This document shows, piece by piece, positions 26,647 to 34,871 of a DNA stretch of 64,000 bases. The notes under the pieces were generated by a model. It did not search any database. It was given only the letters and a program-made list of their open reading frames with translations, and was not told where the DNA came from. Source of the DNA: Nitrospirota bacterium (GTDB taxonomy: Bacteria; Nitrospirota; Leptospirillia; Leptospirillales; Leptospirillaceae); the NCBI GenBank assembly GCA_021806225.1, contig JAJZXW010000039.1:1-64000 (forward strand), read 5' to 3'. The stretch's first letter is position 1, and each line of letters opens with the position of its first letter. Made by a program: the position numbers and the translations under genes.

Positions 26647-28338
26647 TCAGGTCTCGAGTATGACAGGAAGAATCATCGGATCCCTGTCGAACTGTTTCTT
26701 GAAATACCTACGAAGGTGATTGTGGATGCGGGTTTTGAGGGCCGGCATCTCGCTGCGGATTTCGGGCTCGGCCCCGTCGAGGGCCACGAGAACCTGGGAG
26801 CGGATCAGTCCGTCCATCTCCTGGGAGCGCTCGGAAGGGGAGACGCCCCGGGAAAAGACCTCGGGACCGATCAGCACCTGCCCGTCCTGTCGGGACAGCC
26901 CCAGGATGACCATCACCATTCCGTCGGAGGCCAGGCGCTTCCGGTCGCGGATGACCCCTTCGCCGATGTCGCCCACGCTTTTGCCGTCGATCAGGGTCCG
27001 ACCGGTGCGGACCCGCTCGAGAAGACGGCCGGAAAGAGGGTCGAGCTCGAGGACATCCCCGTTTTCGATCACGTGGATGCGTTCGTCGGGGATCCCCATC
27101 TTGCGGGCCGTTCTGGCATGGGCGGAGAGATGTCGGAACTCTCCATGGATGGGCACGAAATGGCGCGGGCGGAGCATCCGGATCATGAGCTTCTGGTCCT
27201 CCGCGCTGGCATGGCCCGAGACGTGGATGTCCGAGATGGCGCGATAGTGGACGGTCGCGCCCTTCCGGAGGAGGAGGTTGATGATCCGGTCGATGGCCCG
27301 CTCGTTCCCCGGGATGACCCGCGACGAGAGGAGAACGGTGTCTCCGGGACCGATGGCGATATGCTTGTGGTCGTTCACCGCCATCCGGAACAGCCCGCTC
27401 ATCGCCTCGCCCTGGCTTCCTGTGGTCAGGATGGTGATCTTTTCCGGTGGATGGGAGGAGGCGGCTTCGACCTTGACGACCCGGTCGGCGGGGATGTGGA
27501 GGTGGCCCAGTTCAGTGGCCACCCGGTAGTTGTTCTCCATGGAGCGTCCCGTGAAGACGATGTTCCGGCCATGGCGCAGGGAGACGTCCGCAACCTGCTG
27601 CAGCCGGTGGATATTCGAGGAAAACGTGGAGACGATCACCCGGCCGGGCGCGTTCTGGACGAAGCGGTCGAGATTTTCCCCCACGAGCTTCTCGGAGAGG
27701 GAAAGACCCTCCTTTTCGGAATTCGTGCTGTCGGAGAGGAGGGCGAGGATGCCTTCTTCCCCGAGGGCGCAGAAGCGGTGGAGGTCGAAGTGGAGGTCGT
27801 CGATGGGAGTGAGGTCGATCTTGAAGTCGCCGGTATGAAGGACCGTGCCAGCAGGCGTCCGGATGGCGAAGGCGACGCCGTCGGCGATCGAGTGCGTGAT
27901 CCGGATAGGCTCCACGCTGAAGGGGCCCATCGTGTATTCCTGTCGCGGGGTCAGGGGAATCAGCTTCGGCATGTCGTCGGCCTTGCGGGTCTGCCTGAGC
28001 TTCGATTCGAGAAGGCCGAGCGTCAAAGGGGTTCCAAGGACGGGGACGTCAAACTCCCGGAGAAAATAGGGGACAGCCCCGATGTGGTCTTCATGGCCAT
28101 GGGTCAGAAAGAGGCCCAGGATCCTCTCCCGGTTCTCGGTCAGGTAGGCGAAGTCGGGAATGATCAGGTCAATTCCGAGAAGGTCGTCTTCGGGAAACAG
28201 AACGCCGCAGTCGACGACGATGATGCGACCTTCGGTCTCGTAGACGGTCATATTCATGCCGACCTCTCCGATTCCTCCGAGGGGGATGATGCGGAGAGAG
28301 GGGAGGGAAGAGGGCGGTGCGGCAGTGTGGTCGGTCAA
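26647..28338 (-). CDS. rnj: Ribonuclease J
   Basis: A 563-residue metallo-beta-lactamase/beta-CASP ribonuclease (5' exonuclease and endonuclease in RNA decay). Zinc motif THGHEDHIGAVPYF lies near residue 79, LHTGDFKID and LLSDSTN follow, the beta-CASP region has TTGSQGEAMS, and the C-terminal HVSGHASAEDQ and VPIHGEFRHL fit RNase J. A TTG start is supported by AGGAGGAT about 5 nt upstream. It is 22 nt downstream of rsmA. Confidence 0.96.
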   Translation of the reverse strand: MTDHTAAPPSSLPSLRIIPLGGIGEVGMNMTVYETEGRIIVVDCGVLFPEDDLLGIDLIIPDFAYLTENRERILGLFLTHGHEDHIGAVPYFLREFDVPVLGTPLTLGLLESKLRQTRKADDMPKLIPLTPRQEYTMGPFSVEPIRITHSIADGVAFAIRTPAGTVLHTGDFKIDLTPIDDLHFDLHRFCALGEEGILALLSDSTNSEKEGLSLSEKLVGENLDRFVQNAPGRVIVSTFSSNIHRLQQVADVSLRHGRNIVFTGRSMENNYRVATELGHLHIPADRVVKVEAASSHPPEKITILTTGSQGEAMSGLFRMAVNDHKHIAIGPGDTVLLSSRVIPGNERAIDRIINLLLRKGATVHYRAISDIHVSGHASAEDQKLMIRMLRPRHFVPIHGEFRHLSAHARTARKMGIPDERIHVIENGDVLELDPLSGRLLERVRTGRTLIDGKSVGDIGEGVIRDRKRLASDGMVMVILGLSRQDGQVLIGPEVFSRGVSPSERSQEMDGLIRSQVLVALDGAEPEIRSEMPALKTRIHNHLRRYFKKQFDRDPMILPVILET

Positions 28339-28360
28339 AAGATCCTCCTGTAAAAATCGT

Positions 28361-29215
28361 TCATTTGATTATCCTATCAAAAATTCCGGGGTTGTGCGCA
28401 CGAAAGGTCCGGGAGATCCCGAGCCAGCCTTCGGGGGGGATCGCCTCGGGCCTCAGGGCCGCCAGATCCGGATTCCCTGAAAAAAAGATCTCCACCACTT
28501 CATGAAAGTGGGGAGGCAGGGAGTTTCCGAAGGCGTTCCGGAGGGTTTTCCTCCGGTAGGCGAAGGCGCATCGCGCCAGGTGGATCGCTCCGGAGACGGC
28601 GGGGTCGAGACGTGACGGCCGGGGCCGGAAGGAGAGGACCATCGAATGGACCTTCGGGGGAGGAAAAAAGGATCCCGGCCGGATGTTGAAAAGGGGGTTG
28701 GCCTCCGAGAGAAGTGCGGTCGCGACAGAAAGGGATCCGTATGATTTCCCTCCCGGCCCCGCGACGATCCGTTCGCCGACCTCTTTCTGGAACATCAGGA
28801 CGGCCTGGCGCGGGGGCTCGGGGGCAGAGAGGATCTTCATGAAAAGAGGAAGCGAAATGTTGTAGGGAAGGTTCGAAACCAGGAGATAGGGAGCCTCCCA
28901 GAGGTCGAAAGGATCTTCCAGGGCATCGGCGAGACGGATTTCCAGTTCCGGGCCCAGGAAGGAGAGCTGCTCCCGGAGCGCCGGCAGAAGCCGGGCGTCC
29001 TTCTCGATCAGGACAAGGCGGCGGACCTTCTCCGCCAGAATCCGCGTCAGAATCATGCGGCCGGGGCCGATTTCGAGGACGGGAAGCTCTTCCAGAAGGG
29101 CAGGGTCCAGGGCTCCCACGATCCTTCGCGCGATTCCCGGGTCTGTCAGGAAATGCTGTCCGAGATGTTTGGCGGGTTGCGGAAGCCTCTCCCGATTTCC
29201 ATTATGAACGACCAT
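28361..29215 (-). CDS. rsmA: 16S rRNA dimethyladenosine transferase RsmA (KsgA)
   Basis: Methylates A1518/A1519 of 16S rRNA late in small-subunit assembly. KHLGQHFLTD opens the enzyme, VLEIGPG is the SAM-binding motif and VSNLPYNIS the NLPY catalytic motif; LMFQKEVGERI also matches. The frame extends to 29314, but ATG 29215 gives the usual short lead before the KxxGQxFL motif and avoids a 33-residue tail crossing the divergent tonB leader. First gene of the minus-strand series rsmA-rnj-ftsK-lolA-uvrA-CDF-pdxA. Confidence 0.93.
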   Translation of the reverse strand: MVVHNGNRERLPQPAKHLGQHFLTDPGIARRIVGALDPALLEELPVLEIGPGRMILTRILAEKVRRLVLIEKDARLLPALREQLSFLGPELEIRLADALEDPFDLWEAPYLLVSNLPYNISLPLFMKILSAPEPPRQAVLMFQKEVGERIVAGPGGKSYGSLSVATALLSEANPLFNIRPGSFFPPPKVHSMVLSFRPRPSRLDPAVSGAIHLARCAFAYRRKTLRNAFGNSLPPHFHEVVEIFFSGNPDLAALRPEAIPPEGWLGISRTFRAHNPGIFDRIIK

Positions 29216-29328
29216 AGGGTAAAATGAATCCTCGCCGATTGTTGACAGCGTCGTTAAAAGATGTCCGCCACTTGCCGGAGCTACCGCCAGGGGCCGGACG
29301 GTGAGCCGATTCATGGAGTGTTCCCGTT

Positions 29329-30393
29329 ATGGCCCTCACGCCATCCTATCAGGAAGGGTACGGATTGTCCGGAGAAAGCCGGGAAGGGGACCAGTGGGCT
29401 TTCCGCTGGTTCATCCTCGTCTCCTTCCTGGTCCATGCCGCGGTTCTGACAATATTCCTGAAGGATCCGGCCTTCCATCAGACCATCGAGAACCTCATCG
29501 CGGCCAAGCCGAAGTCCCTCACTCCCCTCGCCCAGAAGAGGCTGGCCCAGGAGAAGAAGCCGGTCTTCATCGATCTGGTCGATCCGTCCAAGGTTCCCCT
29601 CAGGCAGCAATCCTCGGCGCCCCTTCTTCCGAAAGGATTTTCCATTAACGGAAAGCCGAAGGGGGTCGAGCACAAGACCGTCCACAATCGTCCCGTGCCG
29701 AAATCGGCCCCCCGGACCCCCCTTCCTCCGGACCTTGTGGCGCGGACGGAGGCGCCGCGAGAGGCGCCAAAGGCCGACAACGCACCGGGGTTCCGACAGG
29801 TCCACAAATCCCTGCGCCACGAGAAGCCAAACAAGTCCAAGGCGGAAAAGGGCCGGGAAACCCCGAAGCCGGACATGAAGGAAGCGGCCCGCAAGGAGAT
29901 CAAGACCCCTTCCCGCAAGCCCGTCGTCCGCCAGCCCCTGACCAAGGAGCAGATCCAGAAGATCCTGGCCCAGGAGTCTCTCGGGAATCCCCTGACGCGT
30001 CACCTCGACCTGTCGAAGGAGGTCGCTCCGGCCTACAGCGACCAGCGGTCGGAGCTCGACCGGATTGCCGCCAATCTCGAGGACGAGACCTACTCGAGCT
30101 ATATCCGGAGGATCCAGGAGCGCTTCGAGACGATCGGGGAATATCCTCCCGACGCCGCGGCACGGGGAACGACCGGGCGGGCCCTGGTCACCTTCACCAT
30201 TAATGCCGATGGAACGCTGGCCCATATCGCCCTCACGCAAAGCTCGGGGAGCCGGGCCCTCGACGAGGAATCCCTCCGGATCGTCCGGGTCGCCGCGCCA
30301 TACATTCCGCTACCGGCCTCATTCCACAAGAAGAGTCTGACGTTGACCTGGGCCTTCATCTATTATAATGGCGGATTTCATGTCGTTCAGTAA
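29329..30393 (+). CDS. TonB-family energy-transducing protein
   Basis: A 354-residue protein with one N-terminal membrane segment (about 22-40, WFILVSFLVHAAVLTIF), a long Lys/Pro-rich periplasmic stretch (about 50-230) and a C-terminal TonB domain (about 245-354: YPPDAAARGTTGRALVTFTI, DGTLAHIAL, SSGSRALDEESLRIV). It couples the proton motive force to outer-membrane receptors. No exbB/exbD is in the window. GGAG lies 11 nt before the ATG. It overlaps the next gene. Confidence 0.88.
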   Translation: MALTPSYQEGYGLSGESREGDQWAFRWFILVSFLVHAAVLTIFLKDPAFHQTIENLIAAKPKSLTPLAQKRLAQEKKPVFIDLVDPSKVPLRQQSSAPLLPKGFSINGKPKGVEHKTVHNRPVPKSAPRTPLPPDLVARTEAPREAPKADNAPGFRQVHKSLRHEKPNKSKAEKGRETPKPDMKEAARKEIKTPSRKPVVRQPLTKEQIQKILAQESLGNPLTRHLDLSKEVAPAYSDQRSELDRIAANLEDETYSSYIRRIQERFETIGEYPPDAAARGTTGRALVTFTINADGTLAHIALTQSSGSRALDEESLRIVRVAAPYIPLPASFHKKSLTLTWAFIYYNGGFHVVQ

Positions 30394-32473
30394 AATTTTT
30401 TCATGCCGGACCACACTGCTTCTCATGCCCGTCCTCCTGAGCGCATTCTTTCCGGTTCTCTCGCGGGGGGCGGAGCCCCCTGCCAAAACATCCGTCCGCT
30501 CCCTCGACCATTATCGATCCACCCTGGTCCTTCTCCTTCGGGAGCCCCCTTTCCCCTCCCTCTGGGGATCCTCGGAGAAGGGATGGCGACGGAAAGCCTT
30601 CTGGGAAAAGCTGCGTCCGGAAGATCTCCCCGCCCCCTTCGACAGAAGGGCCGCCTTCCTGAAAGCCTGGTTCCGCTCTCCGGACGTTCCTCTTTCCGAA
30701 AAGGGGCTGACCCCGGCTATTTCGGCCTTTCCCGACCTCGGGCCCCTTCTCCTCTGGCACCTTGCCCATTCGGAGGGCGTGGGTCCTGAGGAGTACAAGA
30801 GGCTCGCCCACCTCGTCGCGGGACGGGAAAACGCCCTTTTTTCCCCGTCATCCCGGCCTGAAAGAGGGGATGGACGGGCCCGGGACCTCTTCCGTCAGGC
30901 CATGGAGGCTTCCGGAGAAGAGCGGACAGCCCTCCTCGAGCAACTGGTCTCTGACCATCCCCTGAGCCCCGAAAGCGCCCTCGCGCTTGGCGCCCTCGGC
31001 CCGGAGCGAGTGGGCGGGCCCCTGCTCCTTCCGCGGTGGGTTTATCTTCAGCGCATGGGGGCCAACGATCTGGTGCTTCGTGAAACGAAGGCCTATCTCC
31101 GGACCTCCCCGCCCTTCCCCTATCGCGACAGGGCGCTTTACCTGGAGGCTCGGGCTCTGGCTCTCCTCGGACATGCCCGAAAAGCCAAGGCCCTGATTGG
31201 ACAGGCGCTTTCCGGGGCCTCCCCTGTCCGTCTCCGCTCGGAGATCGCGATGCTCCGGTGCCGCATTCTTCTCTCGGCCGATCTCCCCCGCGGAGCCGCC
31301 TGCCTGGACGGCCTCTTCGCGGCATATCCCCTTGCCAGATTCCTCCCGTCCCTTGTCGTGCTCGCGCTGCGCCAGGATCTGGTGCGCCCCCTTCCCTCCC
31401 TTCCCGCCCTCTGGCGATTTCCGGAAGAACGATGGAGGAGCGGAAAAGTGCAAGAATCGGTCTGGTTGTGGGGGCTCGACCGGGCGCTGCGCGGAGAGAA
31501 CGCCCAGGCTCTCTCGACATGGGGGCGACTTTCGGACTGGCTCGGGGCTCATCCGGAGGAGTCTTCCGCCCTCTCGCCGCGCCTTCTTTACTTCATGGCC
31601 AGACTGGACGCGCGGACGGGCCACCCCGGGAAGGCCCGCGCTCTCTACCATCGCGTGATGCGCCAGGGATCCGGCTCACCCTATCCTCTCTGGAGCGCTA
31701 TCGCCTGCCGGGGGGATTGCGGTCCCTTTCATCTGAGGGCCCATCATCCGACCCGAGAACCTCGCCCTCCCCATGCCTTGCGGAAGGCGATGGAAGAGCT
31801 TTTTCAGATGGGCCTCTTCGGTCCGGCCCTGGTGCTCGAGCGGATGAGCCGGGATCCGGGACTGGACCGGGAGCAGCTCGAGCGCTACGGAAGCCTGGAC
31901 CTCTCCGTCTCTGCCCGGGAGCGCCTCCTTCTTGTCGACCGGATCTTCCCGGCCCATGGAACGGCGATGCGTCTTCCGACCGGAGAATGGATGTCTGCTG
32001 CGATCCTGAAGGGATTTCGGAAGTCCGGGGTTCCAACGCTTTGGGCGCTCTCCATCGCGAGGCAGGAGAGCCGCTTCCGGGAGCGCTCCCTGTCTGTGGA
32101 CGGGGCTCTGGGAGTCATGCAGCTCATGCCCCGGACTGCCCTGGCCGTCGCCGGGAAGAATGATGAATCCCTTCGTCGGAGTCTCGGACGAAATCTTGGC
32201 ATGGTGCGCCATCCCGACCTGAACAGCCTGATCGGAGGTCTTTATCTGAAGCGTCTGATCGACGCAGTCCCCGGACATCCCGAGCGCGCCATCGCCGGAT
32301 ACAATGCCGGCCTTCATGCGGTCATGTCCTGGAAGACCCTGACCGATGCCGATTGGGATTTCTTTACCGAGTCGATTCCCTACCAGGAGACACGACGGTA
32401 TGTCCGGGAGGTGCTCTGGAACTATGCCTACCTGGAAAAACATCTGGGAGGGCCAGGAGGGAGTCCCCGTTGA
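30380..32473 (+). CDS. Soluble lytic murein transglycosylase (SLT family)
   Basis: A periplasmic peptidoglycan-cleaving enzyme. Signal peptide about 1-30 (ending SRGAE); a long alpha-helical superhelical region; then the SLT catalytic domain with ARQESRF (the catalytic Glu near residue 562), DGALGVMQLMPRTA, NSLIGGLYLKRL and AIAGYNAG. About 697 residues, slightly longer than E. coli Slt70. ATG 30380 is chosen over 30368 because GGCGGA lies 5 nt upstream of it. It overlaps tonB and ends in a TTGA overlap with the next gene. Confidence 0.92.
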   Translation: MSFSKIFSCRTTLLLMPVLLSAFFPVLSRGAEPPAKTSVRSLDHYRSTLVLLLREPPFPSLWGSSEKGWRRKAFWEKLRPEDLPAPFDRRAAFLKAWFRSPDVPLSEKGLTPAISAFPDLGPLLLWHLAHSEGVGPEEYKRLAHLVAGRENALFSPSSRPERGDGRARDLFRQAMEASGEERTALLEQLVSDHPLSPESALALGALGPERVGGPLLLPRWVYLQRMGANDLVLRETKAYLRTSPPFPYRDRALYLEARALALLGHARKAKALIGQALSGASPVRLRSEIAMLRCRILLSADLPRGAACLDGLFAAYPLARFLPSLVVLALRQDLVRPLPSLPALWRFPEERWRSGKVQESVWLWGLDRALRGENAQALSTWGRLSDWLGAHPEESSALSPRLLYFMARLDARTGHPGKARALYHRVMRQGSGSPYPLWSAIACRGDCGPFHLRAHHPTREPRPPHALRKAMEELFQMGLFGPALVLERMSRDPGLDREQLERYGSLDLSVSARERLLLVDRIFPAHGTAMRLPTGEWMSAAILKGFRKSGVPTLWALSIARQESRFRERSLSVDGALGVMQLMPRTALAVAGKNDESLRRSLGRNLGMVRHPDLNSLIGGLYLKRLIDAVPGHPERAIAGYNAGLHAVMSWKTLTDADWDFFTESIPYQETRRYVREVLWNYAYLEKHLGGPGGSPR

Positions 32474-32769
32474 GCTCCAACAAAATCCCGGGGCTCTCGG
32501 TCGGGAATCCCTTCGATGCCCAGCTGCGGGATCGGGTCGACCGCAGGCTTGCCGAAATGTCAGAAGGGCTCCAGAATGAGCGGAGGGAGACGGAGTCCCT
32601 TCGACAGGAACTCCGGATGCTGAACCGGGAGATCCTCTCCGCGAAGCGCTCCCTGACCCTGCTGAACAAAGAGCGGGAGAAGCTTCGCGCCATCCTCCGG
32701 ACCCTCGAGTCGCGTCTACAGTCCATCTCGGGAAATGCCAGTGGCCCAGCCGCCCCAGAAAAAAAGTGA
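32470..32769 (+). CDS. Small coiled-coil protein, ZapB-like
   Basis: A 99-residue protein dominated by one long coiled coil (about residues 20-85: RRETESLRQELRMLNREIL, LTLLNKEREKLRAIL). Its TTG start overlaps the preceding stop as TTGA, with GGAGGG about 7 nt upstream. The next gene is ZapA-like, so a ZapB-type role at the division ring is a fair inference, but coiled coils alone do not define the family. Confidence 0.65.
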   Translation: MSSNKIPGLSVGNPFDAQLRDRVDRRLAEMSEGLQNERRETESLRQELRMLNREILSAKRSLTLLNKEREKLRAILRTLESRLQSISGNASGPAAPEKK

Positions 32770-33076
32770 GCACATTCAGGTCAAGGTCCTCAATTCGATT
32801 CTCGAAGTGCGCGGACATTTTGACCGGAAACGGATGGAGTCGGCGGCCCGTTCGCTCGACAGCGATCTGCGAAGCCGTCTCGCGGCACAGCCAGGGGCCC
32901 TCCCCGACCAGAACTTTCTTTCTCTGGTCCTGCTGGTGGCGATCGAGAAGGTCTATGCCATCGAACAGTCCCGGGAGGAGCGCCAGAGTCTCTACTCGGA
33001 GCTTGAAGACTGGAGGCGGTGGGCTTCCGAAATTTCCGGGCCCGCCCCCTTGCCAAAAGATTCTTCGAAGGAATAA
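32735..33076 (+). CDS. zapA: Cell division protein ZapA-like
   Basis: A 113-residue protein fitting ZapA, the small cytosolic protein that bundles FtsZ filaments. The N-terminal part (VKVLNSILEVRGHFDRKRMESAARSLDSDL) matches the globular ZapA head, LVLLVAIEKVYAIEQ the conserved helix, and the C-terminus the coiled coil. It overlaps the ZapB-like gene by 35 nt. A 6S RNA gene follows directly, as in many bacteria where zapA and ssrS are neighbours, which supports the call. Confidence 0.75.
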   Translation: MPVAQPPQKKSEHIQVKVLNSILEVRGHFDRKRMESAARSLDSDLRSRLAAQPGALPDQNFLSLVLLVAIEKVYAIEQSREERQSLYSELEDWRRWASEISGPAPLPKDSSKE

Positions 33077-33078
33077 TC
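33050..33078 (+). promoter_or_regulatory. Promoter of the 6S RNA
   Basis: TTGCCA (33050-33055), a 17-nt spacer and TAATCT (33073-33078), placed inside the 3' end of zapA. Start is expected near 33085, just before the first stem of the RNA. Confidence 0.7.
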
Positions 33079-33084
33079 TAAGTG

Positions 33085-33280
33085 GGAAAGGCGACCTGGG
33101 GTGTTCGAGGTCCGGTCAAGTTTGATACCTACAAACATTTGAGAAAAGGCGCAAGCAGGCTGGCAGTGTGCAGGCCGCCTTCCTCCGGAAGGCGGAAGCC
33201 TAAGCGGTCTCGAGCGCCCACAGTTGGTCACAGGGTATCTCAAATGGCGATCGGCACGGCACTTCGGGTCCCTCTCATTG
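33085..33280 (+). ncRNA. ssrS: 6S RNA (RNA polymerase-binding regulator)
   Basis: A structured non-coding stretch between zapA and rarA. The ends pair: 33093-33103 with 33260-33270, eleven contiguous pairs counting G-U. Further in, 33136-33144 pairs perfectly with 33238-33246 (CATTTGAGA/TCTCAAATG), and an apical hairpin CGCCTTCC-TCC-GGAAGGCG sits near 33175-33193. A long rod with an interrupted middle, about 190 nt, directly after zapA and with its own promoter, is the 6S pattern. 6S RNA mimics an open promoter and binds the housekeeping RNA polymerase. The 3' end is approximate; no T-run terminator is clear. Confidence 0.72.
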
Positions 33281-33344
33281 AGGATTCCCGTCTCTTCCAG
33301 TCCTCGTTCACCGCCATTCGTTCCGTCCCTCCGGAGATTCTTCC

Positions 33345-34682
33345 ATGAAAAGCTCCCGATCGCTCTTCGAAAAGGGCCGGGGAGGTGCGCCACTTCCCTA
33401 CCGGCTCCGTCCGACTTCCATTGATGACATGGTTGGCCAGGACGCGCTTTTCGGGAGGGGGGGCGTTCTGAGAGGCTTCCTGGATCGGGGAACGTGGCCC
33501 TCCATGATTCTTTTCGGACCCCCGGGGACGGGCAAGAGCGGTTTTGTCCGCCTGCTTCCCGCCATTCTCCCCGACCATTCCTTCTCCACGATCAACGCCA
33601 CGACGGCGGGTGTCGCGGAACTCAGGAAGGAGCTCTCCCGCGGGGAGGAGCGAAGGATCGCCGGAGGCCGTCACGTGGTGGTAGTCGATGAGATCCATAC
33701 CTGGTCCAAAAGTCAGCAGGAGGTGCTCCTCGATGGGGTCGAATCGGGGCAGATCATCCTTCTTGGACTCTCGAACGCCGCTCCCTACGCGGCGCTGATT
33801 CCCCCCCTCGCATCCCGCCTGCTCCTGTTTCCCTTTCAGCCCCTGGACGAATCCTCCCTCGAGATTCTTCTGGACCGGGGGGTCGAGCGGCTCTCCCGGG
33901 AAGGCAGCGTTTCGCTGGAGCTTGACAGGGAGGCCCGTTCGCTTCTCGTCCGCTTCGCAGGAGGAGATGGGCGTCGCCTCCTGTCGACCCTCGAGGGGGC
34001 TGCACTGGCCGCCGGTGAGGCGAAGGGCGGCGGCCCCGTCCGGATCGAATCCCGGGAAGTCCTGTCGATTCTCCAGAGCGCCGGTCAGTACTATGGAGAC
34101 AAGGACACCCACTACGACATCATCTCCGCCTTCATAAAAAGTGTCCGGAATTACGAACCTGATGCCGCCCTGCACTGGCTCGCGAGAATGATAGAGGGAG
34201 GGGAGGACCCGCTGTACATAGCTCGCCGCCTCGTCATCCTGGCTTCGGAGGACGTGGGCCTGGCCGATCCTCAGGCCCTGACGCAGGCGGTTTCCTGCTA
34301 CACCGCCGTCAGCCAGGTCGGACTGCCGGAAGGCCGGATTCCCCTGGCGCTCACGACCCTTTATCTGGCCCTTTCCCCCAAGAGCGTATCGGCCTACCGC
34401 GCCATAGATCGGGCCCTGGCCGATGTGAGGGCCGGCTTCTCCCCTCCCGTTCCCGTCCACCTGAGGGACCGGACCACGAAGCGGGGACTCTCCCGGACGA
34501 CCTCCGAGGAGGCATTGTCTTATCACTACCCGCCGGACATGCCCGACGGAATCTCTGCCCAGGACTACCTCCCGGGGGGAGAGCCCGGCCGCTACTATGT
34601 TCCGGAGGAGCGCGGCCGGGAGCGGGAGCTCCGTGAAAGGCTCGAGGCGGTGCGCAGGATCCGGAAGGAGAGGAGTCCATAA
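33345..34682 (+). CDS. rarA: Replication-associated AAA+ ATPase RarA (MgsA)
   Basis: A 445-residue AAA+ clamp-loader-like ATPase acting at stalled forks. N-terminal PLPYRLRPTSIDDMVGQ, Walker A GPPGTGKSG (near residue 65), Walker B VVVDEIH, then a C-terminal tetramer domain with YYGDKDTHYDIISAFIKSVR, ALHWLARMIEGGEDPLYIARR and ASEDVGLADP, all typical of RarA. Normal length. GGAG lies 9 nt upstream of the ATG. Confidence 0.96.
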   Translation: MKSSRSLFEKGRGGAPLPYRLRPTSIDDMVGQDALFGRGGVLRGFLDRGTWPSMILFGPPGTGKSGFVRLLPAILPDHSFSTINATTAGVAELRKELSRGEERRIAGGRHVVVVDEIHTWSKSQQEVLLDGVESGQIILLGLSNAAPYAALIPPLASRLLLFPFQPLDESSLEILLDRGVERLSREGSVSLELDREARSLLVRFAGGDGRRLLSTLEGAALAAGEAKGGGPVRIESREVLSILQSAGQYYGDKDTHYDIISAFIKSVRNYEPDAALHWLARMIEGGEDPLYIARRLVILASEDVGLADPQALTQAVSCYTAVSQVGLPEGRIPLALTTLYLALSPKSVSAYRAIDRALADVRAGFSPPVPVHLRDRTTKRGLSRTTSEEALSYHYPPDMPDGISAQDYLPGGEPGRYYVPEERGRERELRERLEAVRRIRKERSP

Positions 34683-34769
34683 GAATCTGTCCCGCCCCCC
34701 ACCCAGCGCCGCTCCCTTCGGCTATCCGATTCTCATCAAAGGATTCCGGGTTTTTTTTGCGGATTCGTG

Positions 34770-34775
34770 TATAAT
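34770..34775 (+). promoter_or_regulatory. -10 element of a probable promoter for rny
   Basis: A perfect TATAAT in the 189-nt gap between rarA and rny. The -35 region upstream is not convincing, so only the -10 is called; it would start transcription about 90 nt before rny. Confidence 0.4.
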
Positions 34776-34871
34776 ACCCTGATCAATATTTTCTGAATTG
34801 AAGCGTGGGGAGCGTCTCCTGCCGGTCATGCGATCGACGGGACTCTTCCAATTGAGACAAGGGGTGCGACG

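Noticed and set aside
33085-33280. SRP RNA (4.5S) instead of 6S RNA
   Set aside because: A TCCGGAAGG piece recalls the SRP helix 8 loop, but the flanking conserved GGTCAGG and AAGCAGCC parts are absent, and the position after zapA fits 6S.
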